From NCBI RefSeq assembly GCF_010672525.1, contig NZ_JAAHGH010000027.1, positions 1-45,123 on the forward strand: 45,123 nucleotides of DNA, in the 5' to 3' direction. Numbering within the stretch: position 1 is the stretch's first letter; each line of letters starts with the position of its first letter. Made by a program: the position numbers and the translations under genes. This DNA is from Okeania sp. SIO2B3. GTDB taxonomy: Bacteria > Cyanobacteriota > Cyanobacteriia > Cyanobacteriales > Microcoleaceae. Shown here piece after piece: positions 25,147 to 33,834 of this stretch. Below the pieces are notes generated by a model. That model ran no database searches. It was not told where the DNA came from and saw only the letters and a program-made list of their open reading frames with translations.

Positions 25147-26007
25147 CTAAGTCGGAGGTCGCCTTATTGAGCTTTCACCTTCTTGTATTGAGGAAATGTC
25201 TGAGGTTGTGTTGCTTTCTTTATACTCTTCAAAATGTTGATCTACAAGTTGTTGTAAGTCGCTTTCCCATTCAACTAAGGATGCTTGGTTTACTTGTGTT
25301 TCGTTAGTTAATGGAGGTTCCGGTTCCGGCTCTGTCTGGGTCTCTGGTTCCGAGCTTTCGTCTAAATAATTTCCGATAATTTCTTCTAATAATTTTTCAG
25401 GCTTGACTCCCTGTTGTTTGGCCTGAGCTTTTAATTTGTCCCAAACGTCTCTGGGTAGTTTTGCTGTGGCAAGGAGGGGTGTAGTTTCCCCGATAATAGT
25501 AGTTTCAATATAAGTTGCTGTAATAGGTTTAGATTCTTGCTTTGCTTTACCCAAAACCTCTTGCCAACAGCTCACTGTCTCGTCAACTTCCTCACTGACT
25601 CGTCCCGCAGAACTGGCTAATTTTTGGGCTTGAGATACGTTATCTGGCAATTCGGTAAATCCTTCCAGCATCAATGACCAAGATATTTGAGCAGCTTTAA
25701 TGACTCGTTTGACGTAATAGACCGATTTTTTCAAGCCTTTTACGCAATACTCTTTGAAGGTTTTAAATCCTAAATCTTTATACAATTTATAAATCTGAAA
25801 AGCCCTCAAAGCCATACCTTCTTTGATATAGGCATATCTATCGGCCAGCATATCTATTTCCAGAGAAGCGATCGCCTCATCGCCTTCTTTCCAGGTGTTG
25901 TCCCAAAATAAATCGCAAAATTTATCTAGATATCCATCTGCCCAATTGGGAAGTTGTGGGTCATTGAAAGGAGTCTCGAATTTGTGGTCATATAAATTTC
26001 CAATCAT
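25147..26007 (-). CDS. Uncharacterised 286-aa protein, possible DNA-binding
   Basis: I do not recognise a named family. The N-terminal half is helical and basic (ALRAFQIYKLYKDLGFKTF, then SVYYVKRVIKAAQISWSLM), and ELPDNVSQAQKLAS is reminiscent of ParB/KorB-like or replicon-associated DNA-binding proteins. After ITATYIETTI there is an RHH-like stretch (KLPRDVWDKLKAQAKQQG) and an acidic, proline-rich linker of SEPETQTEPEPEPP type. It is divergent from a ribbon-helix-helix gene with three AAGCGCTT palindromes between them, an arrangement typical of autoregulated plasmid or mobile-element maintenance modules. That role is inference. Two HIP1-type sites show it has resided in a cyanobacterial background. 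Confidence 0.7.
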   Translation of the reverse strand: MIGNLYDHKFETPFNDPQLPNWADGYLDKFCDLFWDNTWKEGDEAIASLEIDMLADRYAYIKEGMALRAFQIYKLYKDLGFKTFKEYCVKGLKKSVYYVKRVIKAAQISWSLMLEGFTELPDNVSQAQKLASSAGRVSEEVDETVSCWQEVLGKAKQESKPITATYIETTIIGETTPLLATAKLPRDVWDKLKAQAKQQGVKPEKLLEEIIGNYLDESSEPETQTEPEPEPPLTNETQVNQASLVEWESDLQQLVDQHFEEYKESNTTSDISSIQEGESSIRRPPT

Positions 26008-26182
26008 AAAAAAGTAAGAAAAAGTTAGGTTACTTAGAAAGGGGTGAAGTTAGCAGCATTATTGCCTCACCCGGAAAGATATCCATTAGATAGTCACTGA
26101 GAAATTTAAAGGCTATGTCAGTTAAGTACTAAGTCTTAACTGTTTGAACTGCTCCGTTGGGCATCACCTCCTAAAAATTTTT

Positions 26183-26261
26183 AAGCGCTTTTTACTTAAA
26201 TAAGTATAGATAAGCGCTTATAATATTGTCAAGTAATTGAGTAAAATATTTTTAAGCGCTT
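26183..26261. promoter_or_regulatory. Three AAGCGCTT operators between divergent genes
   Basis: The palindrome AAGCGCTT occurs at 26183-26190, 26212-26219 and 26254-26261, with 29 and 42 bp between centres. All three lie in the 275-bp divergent intergenic region, and the last is 21 bp before the RHH start. Flanks share TTTTTAAGCGCTT. Confidence 0.7.
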
Positions 26262-26282
26262 ACAATGGACAAAAAAAAATAG

Positions 26283-26659
26283 ATGGGAAGAAAGATCAAG
26301 TACGAGCAAAAGAAACAACAATTGAATCTAACAGTTACTCCAGAGACAAAGGAATTATTGGCAGAAATAGCGGATGCTCTGAACATCAGTCGGAGCGAGT
26401 TGATAGAAAAATGGGCGAGGGGCTGGCACCAGATGCAGTCAGTGGGCTTATTGGGGGAATTTTTGACCTGTTTCGAGAAATTGTCCGCGACGCATTAAAT
26501 TATATGTATGCCCATAATGGGCGTTTAAAGCAACGGGGCGACGAAAGCGATGTCTCTATTGCTAGCTTCTTAGATAAAGCAGCAGCTTTAGAAAGAGAAA
26601 TGGCTAAAGTCTTGGAACAGGTTGAGCAACCACCAAAAAACGAAAAATTAGAAGAATAA
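26283..26659 (+). pseudogene. Ribbon-helix-helix protein, frameshifted (or two overlapping ORFs)
   Basis: The first frame (26283-26498) gives MGRKIKYEQKKQQLNLTVTP, then ETKELLAEIADALNISRSEL, a clear RHH/CopG-type DNA-binding domain. After IEKWARG the sensible protein continues in another frame: LAPDAVSGLIGGIFDLFREI, then LKQRGDESDVSIASFLDKAA and KVLEQVEQ, ending at 26659. The frame changes at the GGGG run near 26417-26420, so a one-base indel is simplest. Alternatives are a separate overlapping ORF from the ATG at 26411 or ribosomal slippage; no good slippery heptamer is present. It probably binds the AAGCGCTT sites directly upstream. Confidence 0.65.
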
Positions 26660-26760
26660 AGAGTCAAAGGAGCCGATCGCAGCAATGTGGTCGGTATTTT
26701 TTCATGCCAAAAATCTTAGGTAGTAGTGCATTGTCATAGTAGAATAGAGTGGGAGCATCT

Positions 26761-26845
26761 TGCTCCCGTTCTTAGTGTTCCTTGCTCCCGTTCTTAGTGT
26801 TCCTTGCTCCCGTTCTTAGTGTTCCTTGCTCCCGTTAGTGTTCCT
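26761..26845. repeat. 22-bp tandem repeat, nearly four copies
   Basis: TGCTCCCGTTCTTAGTGTTC-CT units at 26761, 26783 and 26805 are identical; a 19-bp shortened unit follows at 26827. It lies in the gap between the RHH gene and the DUF6745 gene. Confidence 0.9.
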
Positions 26846-26880
26846 TGTCTCCACCTACTCTATTCACGGAAATGATATTG

Positions 26881-27987
26881 CTAAGTTTGTATATGAAATG
26901 CTTCTGAATCAATTCCCCAATTTACCCAACTAATAGCTTCTTTCGCCGAACTTAGGCTAGGAGGTACTCTTAAAGTATGAATATTTCCTGTGCTTGGACA
27001 AATCATTTTTAAGATTAATATTGGCTCAATATCGGCATCATCATCTATTCTTAAAAGAGTATATTCTTGCCATTTATCTATTTCTAAAGTTTGTAAATCT
27101 TGGCAAATTTTCTCATAACCAATTTCCTGAATTAATACTCGTCTGAGTTCGGCATTTTTTGTAGACAAAAGCCATTTTGCTTCCCATTTTTGGGGAGAAA
27201 ATATTCCATATTCTTCTGGTAATCTCACACCATGATTAGCATATAAACTATAACCATCAGTAAATTCAATTGCTGGTTTGCCTTCAGCGTGGGGGCGATA
27301 TTCATCATCCAATAATAATTTTCTAGGGCGATCGCAAATAATACATAGATTTTTCAAAGGATATATCCAACCACAGTCTCTAACAATAGATTCTAATACT
27401 TGCCAGTGGTCTGAATTATAATCACAATTAATCACAGAAATACAAAAATCTATCCAAGCAACATAACTACTCCATAATTCTGTGGGAATAGGATAACTCC
27501 ATAAACACAACAACTTAATTGAAATTTCAGAAACTATTTCTTGCCATTTTTCTTCTATTTGAGAGTAAAGAATATGGCTCCAAAGTTCCTCTGGTTTTAA
27601 TGACTCTTCTGTTAATGAGCTGTCAGTATCTTCCCGAATTTTACTATCTATTTCTTCACATAATTTATCGGTAATTTGTAACTTTAGTTGTTCTCTCAAA
27701 AGTTGCCATCTATCTCCGAAAATGTGACGATGACCATAGTCATCTTTGCTTTCCCATCGCTGCCAAATGACACTAAGTAGAATGTCAAAAGCCGCATAGG
27801 GACTTTCACAAAAAACAATTTCTGGATTTGGGTCGCCCATTAAATTGTAGGCAAACTGAATCGCTTCAGTAGCTTTTTGACGATTAATAGGTTGGGTAGA
27901 ATGTGCTATTGTATGCCACTTTTTCCGATAAACTCGAATTAGAGCTTCTTGCTCAGGTGTTAGTGTAGTAATCAGTTTTTTCATCAA
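26881..27987 (-). CDS. DUF6745-type protein
   Basis: A 368-residue protein. The C-terminal third has the block I associate with DUF6745: YSLYANHGVRLPEEYG, WLLSTKNAELRRVLIQEIGY and PSTGNIHTLRVPP followed by WVNWGID. The N-terminal part contains ALIRVYRKKWHTIAHSTQPI and many tryptophans and acidic residues. The function of the family is unknown; it is frequent in cyanobacteria and often sits beside repeat proteins. It has no signal peptide and should be cytosolic. Start ATG ATG at 27985-27987; either codon could be used. Confidence 0.72.
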   Translation of the reverse strand: MMKKLITTLTPEQEALIRVYRKKWHTIAHSTQPINRQKATEAIQFAYNLMGDPNPEIVFCESPYAAFDILLSVIWQRWESKDDYGHRHIFGDRWQLLREQLKLQITDKLCEEIDSKIREDTDSSLTEESLKPEELWSHILYSQIEEKWQEIVSEISIKLLCLWSYPIPTELWSSYVAWIDFCISVINCDYNSDHWQVLESIVRDCGWIYPLKNLCIICDRPRKLLLDDEYRPHAEGKPAIEFTDGYSLYANHGVRLPEEYGIFSPQKWEAKWLLSTKNAELRRVLIQEIGYEKICQDLQTLEIDKWQEYTLLRIDDDADIEPILILKMICPSTGNIHTLRVPPSLSSAKEAISWVNWGIDSEAFHIQT

Positions 27988-28030
27988 AAATAATTAGGTA
28001 TTGGTGAATTAGTATATGATATTAATCTTC

Positions 28031-28286
28031 ATTATTGAGGAGTCAGTCCTCAGGAGGGAATAAAGAAGAAGAAAGAGCAGTAGAAGGAGAAAGTTTTTTG
28101 TTCGCGCTCTTATTTTTGATAGATTAAATTGTAGATTTATCCAAAGTTATTATTATTGAGGAGTCAGTCCTCAGTCCTCAGTCCTCAGGAGGGAATAAAG
28201 AAGAAGAAAGAGTGGTAGAAGGAGAAAGTTTTTTTGTTCGCGCTCTTATTTTTGATAGATTAAATTGTAGATTTATCCAAAGTCAT
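28031..28286. repeat. Tandem duplication with a 121-bp unit
   Basis: The segment starting ATTATTGAGGAGTCAGTCC at 28031 recurs at 28152. The second copy is longer by two extra CAGTCCT steps and differs at a few bases. No ORF. The unit includes GTTCGCGCTCTTATTTTTG. Confidence 0.85.
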
Positions 28287-28405
28287 TAGACATCTCCAAT
28301 AATAAAAAATAAAATCAATTATTTCCCCCTACTCTCTATTCCTTACTCCCTACTCCCTCTTTTCTGGAGATGTCTATTAATATTATTCACAATTTCAATG
28401 TATCA

Positions 28406-28688
28406 TACCAAATTTAAAAAAGAATATTACAAATAAACTGGCTCTTCTACAATTAATAATTAATAATTAATAATTAATAATTAATAATTACCTCTCCTTG
28501 AAAACGGATAGGATTGACTCAAAGGAAAATTTTTCTTTATTATTCCCTTAAAAGGGGAAGCTTTAAACCACAATTTTTCGGTTAATAATTAATAATTAAT
28601 AACTAACAATTAATAATTTACCTAACACCTAACACCTAACACCTAACGCCTAGAAAGTTATTTGTAGGAAAAATTTATCAAATTGGTA
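28406..28688. mobile_element. MITE family B-like element before the cryptochrome gene
   Basis: Left end TACCAAATTTAAAAAAGAAT and right end TTATCAAATTGGTA match family B. It ends 9 bp before the next start codon, so it supplies that gene's leader. Flanks are TCA and TAA, not an exact duplication. The interior is TAATAATTAAT simple sequence. Confidence 0.55.
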
Positions 28689-28697
28689 TAAAAGCTT

Positions 28698-30194
28698 ATG
28701 AATCAAGACAGAATTATATTATGGTATCGTAACGACTTACGCGTCCATGACCATGAACCGCTCGATAAAGCACTAAAAATTAAGGCTCAAATTATTCCTA
28801 TTTATTGCTTCGATCCAAGACAATTTGGTCAGACTAATTTTGGCTTTCCTAAAACAGGTGCTTTTCGGGCAAATTTTTTAATTGAAAGTATTGCTGAGTT
28901 GCGTAATAGTCTGCAAAAATTAGGTAGCAATTTAATAATTCGTCAACAAAAACCAGAAATAGCAATTCCTCAACTTGCTCAAGAATTAAAGGTTAAATCT
29001 GTATTTTTTCATCAAGAAGTTACAGCAGAAGAAATTCAAGTAGAAAAAGCACTTCATCGAGCATTAAAACAAATTGGGGTTAAGTTTCAACCATTTTGGG
29101 GTAACACACTTTACCATCCTGATGATTTACCTTTTGAAATTACACAATTACCAGAAGTATTTACCAGTTTTCGGAAAGAGATAGAAAAAAAATCTACTAT
29201 AAATCTTACATTTTCAACTCCTGAAAAATTACCATTTTTGCCAGAAGTTGAGCTGGGAGAATTACCTACTTTATCCAAACTCAATCTAGAATTACCACCA
29301 CAAGATTCACGAGCAGTTTTAGCATTTAGAGGTGGAGAAACTGCTGGAAAAGAAAGAGTAAAAAATTACTTTTGGCAGGAAGACTGTTTAAAAGTTTATA
29401 AAGAAACAAGAAATGGAATGCTAGGGGCAAATTATTCCTCTAAATTTTCTCCTTGGTTAGCTTTAGGATGTTTATCACCTCGTTATATTTATGAACAGGT
29501 ACAAGAATATGAAGAGCGGAGGGTAAAAAATAATTCTACTTATTGGTTAATATTTGAATTATTATGGCGGGATTATTTTCGATTTATTTGTCAAAAACAT
29601 GGAAATAAAATATTTTATAAATCTGGTTTACAAGGAGTAGATATTCCTTGGCAAGAAGATTGGGAAAAATTTAGAAAATGGCAAGAAGGTAAAACAGGAT
29701 TTCCTTTAGTAGATGCTAATATGCGCGAACTTTTAATGACAGGTTTTATGTCAAATCGTGGTAGACAAAATGTTGCTAGTTTCCTGACTAAAAATTTAGG
29801 AATTAATTGGCAAATTGGTGCTGAATGGTTTGAGTCTTTACTTATAGATTATGATGTTTGCAGTAATTGGGGGAATTGGAATTATACTGCTGGAGTAGGA
29901 AATGATGCACGAGGTTTTCGTTATTTTAATATTCCTAAACAGGCAAAAGATTATGACCCCGAAGGAAAATATGTTAAACATTGGTTGCCAGAATTAGAAG
30001 CAATACCTGCTTCTAAAATACATGAACCTGGGAAATTATCAACTGTTGAGCAAAAGAAGTTTGGAGTAAAAATTGGTGTTGATTATCCACAACCAATGAT
30101 TGATTTGTGGCAGTCAGTTAAGGAGAATGAAAAAAATTATAATGCAGCATTAAAACCTGAAGTAGGAAGAAGGAAGGCGCGAAAAAAATATTGA
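28698..30194 (+). CDS. cry: DASH-type cryptochrome / photolyase
   Basis: A 498-residue photolyase-superfamily flavoprotein. The N-terminal antenna domain begins with ILWYRNDLRVHDHEPL. The FAD domain has GMLGANYSSKFSPWLALGCL, LIFELLWRDYFRF, GFMSNRGRQNVASFL and NWNYTAGVGNDARGFRYFN. The NSRGRQ-type and WNYxAGVGNDxR signatures mark the DASH group, which repairs cyclobutane dimers in single-stranded DNA and may also signal blue light. Length fits the family. The last residues GRRKARKKY are basic and derive from a GGAAGAAGG-like repeat. It stands alone, and a MITE lies immediately upstream. Confidence 0.95.
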   Translation: MNQDRIILWYRNDLRVHDHEPLDKALKIKAQIIPIYCFDPRQFGQTNFGFPKTGAFRANFLIESIAELRNSLQKLGSNLIIRQQKPEIAIPQLAQELKVKSVFFHQEVTAEEIQVEKALHRALKQIGVKFQPFWGNTLYHPDDLPFEITQLPEVFTSFRKEIEKKSTINLTFSTPEKLPFLPEVELGELPTLSKLNLELPPQDSRAVLAFRGGETAGKERVKNYFWQEDCLKVYKETRNGMLGANYSSKFSPWLALGCLSPRYIYEQVQEYEERRVKNNSTYWLIFELLWRDYFRFICQKHGNKIFYKSGLQGVDIPWQEDWEKFRKWQEGKTGFPLVDANMRELLMTGFMSNRGRQNVASFLTKNLGINWQIGAEWFESLLIDYDVCSNWGNWNYTAGVGNDARGFRYFNIPKQAKDYDPEGKYVKHWLPELEAIPASKIHEPGKLSTVEQKKFGVKIGVDYPQPMIDLWQSVKENEKNYNAALKPEVGRRKARKKY

Positions 30195-30745
30195 AAATAA
30201 TGCTATAGATAGCTAAAAAGGAAAGGAAGAATTACTCAATTATTGATAGTTTTAAATATGTGAGGATATTGCTTGGTATATTTTTTTAATTATTGGGAAG
30301 TGAGGTAATATCAAGTCCCGTAGCATCAGGATTGTCAAGTAAGGATTAGAAAGAAGGAAGAAGGAAGACGGAAGACGGAAGAAGGCTTAAAACCCTGAAA
30401 AAAACTTAAATTTCCTGTAGATATCTAACCTTGAGTTTACACAACAGAACTGACAACAAAAATCCTTAACTGAATCGTGTTTAATTTTATGTAAGGTAGC
30501 ACAAAATTATGAAATTTATTAACTTTTCTATCTCGATCTATAGTCAACTCTAATTAAAATATTAGGTTGTGCAATATGCAACTTCTTATGAATTTGGTAT
30601 TAATTATTAATTATTAATTATTAATTGTTGAAATCAGCTTTTTCGAGCAACCCTTATAAGGAAATTCCATATTCTTTGTCAGCAGATGTGATTTTTATTA
30701 GACATCTCTAGAAATTAAATATTCCAATTCGAGCAACCCTTGTAG
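30195..30745. other. Intergenic, simple repeats only
   Basis: GGAAGAAGGAAGACGG purine repeats (about 30353-30385), TTATTAATTA simple sequence (30600-30627), and a family B-like right end GAATTTGGTATTA at 30591-30603. No gene is seen. Confidence 0.5.
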
Positions 30746-31008
30746 CCCACATTCCGCACCACAAAATGTAGCAACCGAAGAAGGAGTCAGGAGTCAGGAG
30801 ACAGGAGACAGGAGACAGAATTTGAGAAGAAAATCATAACTGCCGTGATTGAGTAATCAATCAAACAAGTATTTATGCGTAAATTTTTGACTCGGAATTT
30901 GATGAACGAAAAAAAGTAATTGAGATGATTTGCTGATGATAAATACCTACCAAAATACAAATTTATATACTACTTTTAATGATACGCTCTTGAAGTTCCG
31001 AATGTGGG
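30746..31008. mobile_element. MITE family D, copy 2
   Basis: CCCACATTCCGCACC at one end and CGAATGTGGG at the other, flanked on both sides by TTGTAG (30740-30745, 31009-31014). The interior matches 22240-22776 minus the nested MITE A. Confidence 0.8.
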
Positions 31009-31086
31009 TTGTAGAGAGGTGATATAAAGTCCGTTTAATTGCTTATAGAACTCCGTTCCGCTGACAGGAACAAATAACTTTTCCTT

Positions 31087-31798
31087 CTCTACTAATGCGT
31101 ATGTCGCAATAATACAATGTAATATAAATGTATTTCAGGTTTTGGTTGAGATACATAGAGCGATCGCTTGTCTGAGATATAAAACCTATTCAGAAATAGA
31201 GCAGCAGACCAGGTGAGAGGTACAAAATTTTAGGACTTTAGGGAGTAGGGAGTAGGGAGTAGGGAGTAGGGAAAAAAAGATTAATCTTAAAACTGTACCT
31301 CATTTATCCTAAAAAGTGCTGTAAAAATCAGGTGATGCGGAGGTGGGGTATATTGAAGTATTTTCAATTATTGTTTTACCGAAAAATTGTGGGTATGTGC
31401 CTCCCCTTTTAAGGGGATAATAAATAAAAATTTTCATGATTAGTCAATCCTCTTCTTTTCAAGGAGAGGTAATTATTCATTATTCATTATTCATTATTGA
31501 AACCATGTAGGACTGTGTACCTCTCAAATTTTGACGCGGGTAAATATTTCAGAAACAGAGTCACAGGAGTATGGGAATATTTTTCCTTTTTCTAGTATTT
31601 CCTAATTCCCACGAACGACTCCATGGCTCAAAATTATCATCAAGGTCAAGATATCACTCAGGGGTTCTATAAAGCTCCTAGTTAACATCTTCTTTCTCTA
31701 CTAATGCGTATGCCGCAATAATACAATGTAATATAAATGTATTTCAGGTGTTGGTTGAGAGATATAGAGCGATCGCTTGTCTCAGATATAAAACCTAT
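31087..31798. repeat. 103-bp direct repeat pair, 609 bp apart
   Basis: 31087-31189 and 31696-31798 are nearly identical, both containing a HIP1 site and starting CTCTACTAATGCGTATG. Between them are a CCCCTTTTAAGGGG repeat (31402-31415) and other short repeats. No gene is seen between 31009 and 32059. Confidence 0.75.
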
Positions 31799-31906
31799 AC
31801 AGCAGTTTTCCTGCACGGTAGACCACAGTAGGAACGTTCCATGGAATGTCCTTACAAGGTTTGATGTGTGAAGATGTGGTTCATCAATTTGAAAAGCTCT
31901 GTAAGG
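31799..31906. mobile_element. MITE family C, copy 1
   Basis: Starts ACAGCAGTTTTC right after the second 103-bp repeat and ends GAAAAGCTCTGTAA. Shares AGACCACAGTAGG and ATGTGGTTCATCAATTTG with copy 2. Confidence 0.6.
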
Positions 31907-32059
31907 TAATAATCAGATAACTAGACTACACTTATAGCAGCTATGCTGGAGGCAGAAATCAACATCCTACTTTGTCTAGCTTTGAGACTTTTAATTTGTC
32001 TATACGAGCTATGGTAACTGCTGTAAGTGAATATCAAGAGGTAAGAAGTAATCAAAATT

Positions 32060-33127
32060 ATGGCAAAACTGCAATTAAAAAATCTCAGAAAACAATTTAC
32101 TAAAAATGTTATTCCCGTTAAAGATATGAATATTGAAGTTGAAGATGGGGAATTTTTAACCTTATTGGGGCCTTCTGGTTGTGGAAAGTCAACTTTACTA
32201 AGACTTATTGCTGGGTTAGAAACACCCACTCAGGGTAAAGTGGTTATTGGCGATCGCGATGTAACAAATGTACCACCGGGCGGTCGTAATATTGCAATGG
32301 TGTTTCAAAGTTACGCCCTTTATCCCCACATGACGGTCTTTGAAAATATTGCTGCTTCTTTGAAACTCCGTAAAATACCTCAAGATGAAATTCAGCAACG
32401 AGTTAATAATGTTGCTCAGAAACTTGAATTAGGACAATTATTAGACCGCAAACCCCGGGAGATGTCTGGTGGACAAAGACAAAGGGTGGCATTAGCTCGA
32501 TCGCTGGTACGCAACCCAGAAGTATTTTTGTTAGATGAACCTCTCAGTAATTTAGATGCACTATTGCGCGAACAAGTACGAGCAGAGTTGAAACAGTTAT
32601 TTAACTCTCAACAAAAACCTGTAGTTTATGTTACTCACGACCAAACTGAAGCGATGACTTTATCAAGTAAAGTAGCAATTTTATATGATGGTTACTTACA
32701 ACAACTTGATGCGCCTCATAAAATTTATAGTCGTCCTGCTAATAAATTTGTAGCTGGTTTTGTTGGTAGTCCGCAAATGAATTTACTGACTCTTAAATGT
32801 GAAGAAAATTATGCTATTTTGGGTAATTTTAAAATTCCTCTACCTGATTTTCCGACAATACCAAAACAAATTGTTATGGGTATTCGTCCGGAAGATGTAG
32901 GTTTTGTTTTGGCTGAAACTTCTGAGGTTGCTATTAAAGGTAAAGTCTTTTTGGTAGAGAATTTAGGTAAGGAAAAACTGTTAATTGCTCGGGTGGAAAA
33001 TTCCGAACAAAATATCCGTGCTTTAGTTCCTTATGACCAAACTTGGGATGAGTTAGTCACTTTAGAATTACCTGCTAAACAGATTCATTGGTTTGATTTG
33101 GAGTCTGGCGATCGCTTACTTCAATAG
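32060..33127 (+). CDS. ABC transporter ATPase, CUT1 / MalK-UgpC type
   Basis: A 355-residue ATPase subunit. Walker A is GPSGCGKST (37-45), the signature is MSGGQRQRVALARSL, Walker B is VFLLDEPLSNLDA and the H-loop is VTHDQTEAMT. A C-terminal TOBE/OB domain follows (MGIRPEDVGF, IRALVPYDQTW). This class powers uptake of sugars, glycerol-phosphate or compatible solutes such as glucosylglycerol; the substrate is not readable. No permease or binding-protein gene is adjacent, so it is an orphan ATPase that may serve distant permeases. RBS AAGAGGTAAGAAG lies before the ATG. Confidence 0.93.
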   Translation: MAKLQLKNLRKQFTKNVIPVKDMNIEVEDGEFLTLLGPSGCGKSTLLRLIAGLETPTQGKVVIGDRDVTNVPPGGRNIAMVFQSYALYPHMTVFENIAASLKLRKIPQDEIQQRVNNVAQKLELGQLLDRKPREMSGGQRQRVALARSLVRNPEVFLLDEPLSNLDALLREQVRAELKQLFNSQQKPVVYVTHDQTEAMTLSSKVAILYDGYLQQLDAPHKIYSRPANKFVAGFVGSPQMNLLTLKCEENYAILGNFKIPLPDFPTIPKQIVMGIRPEDVGFVLAETSEVAIKGKVFLVENLGKEKLLIARVENSEQNIRALVPYDQTWDELVTLELPAKQIHWFDLESGDRLLQ

Positions 33128-33263
33128 AAATCTCCGAAAAAGATATAGGTTTTTTGCAGGAGTAGGCAACAGCTCATCTGGCAACAGGTAAGATATTTTT
33201 ACGCGCAAAGGCACGAAAAAAGATTTTGTAGGGTGAATTTTTCGTATCCTTAGCCTGCTCTAA

Positions 33264-33370
33264 TTACAGCGGTTTTCATCTCAGTAGACCACAGTAGGGA
33301 CGTTCCATGGAACGTCCCTACTGGGTTTTGCTTATGACGATGTGGTTCATCAATTTGAAAAGCGCTGTAA
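33264..33370. mobile_element. MITE family C, copy 2, with a 22-nt perfect palindrome
   Basis: Ends TTACAGCGGTTTTCA and TGAAAAGCGCTGTAA. A perfect 22-nt palindrome centred on CCATGG covers 33297-33318; copy 1 has an imperfect version. Confidence 0.65.
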
Positions 33371-33424
33371 AAGATTTATTTTCTGGAGATGTCTAATATT
33401 AATATATTGAGTTCTATATAATTA

Positions 33425-33714
33425 GGGCTTGCTGATTAAATCTAAAAGTATTTACAGATAAAGGTAAGTGCCTTTTTGAGGCCTTTAAAAAGTGCATGGT
33501 ATCACGTCGAAAATCCTCAAAAAGGAGCGTATTTTAGGCTCATAGTTGGGAAGAAAAATCATTCTTACAATTCTTACTCCAACCTCCTCTAAGTACCCAT
33601 TTCTCCTGTCTTCCCCTCCCAGGAGGGGAGTGGTTAGGGGTGGGTTGGGAGTGGTTAGGGGTGGGTTGTCTCCTGTCTCCTACCCTCACCCATAAGACTT
33701 TTGAGCGCAAACCC
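33425..33714. mobile_element. MITE family A, copy 3 (uninterrupted)
   Basis: Ends GGGCTTGCTGATTAA and GCAAACCC with TAATTA flanks (33419-33424, 33715-33720). Its middle supplies the empty site for the nested MITE in copy 1. The interior contains the CCCTCCCAGGAGGGG palindrome and CTCCTGTCTCCT runs. Confidence 0.82.
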
Positions 33715-33834
33715 TAATTATAGTAGTCAAGTCTTTTAGCGCATCAATTTTGAGGAAACACCTGCTCTGGTGTATTGAATTTTTTGTATTATTTCTCCCC
33801 ACATCTTCCCCTCCTGGGAGGGGTTAGGGGTGGG

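Noticed and set aside
26761-26845. Possible CRISPR array
   Set aside because: The 22-bp units are directly adjacent with no spacers, so this is a simple tandem repeat.
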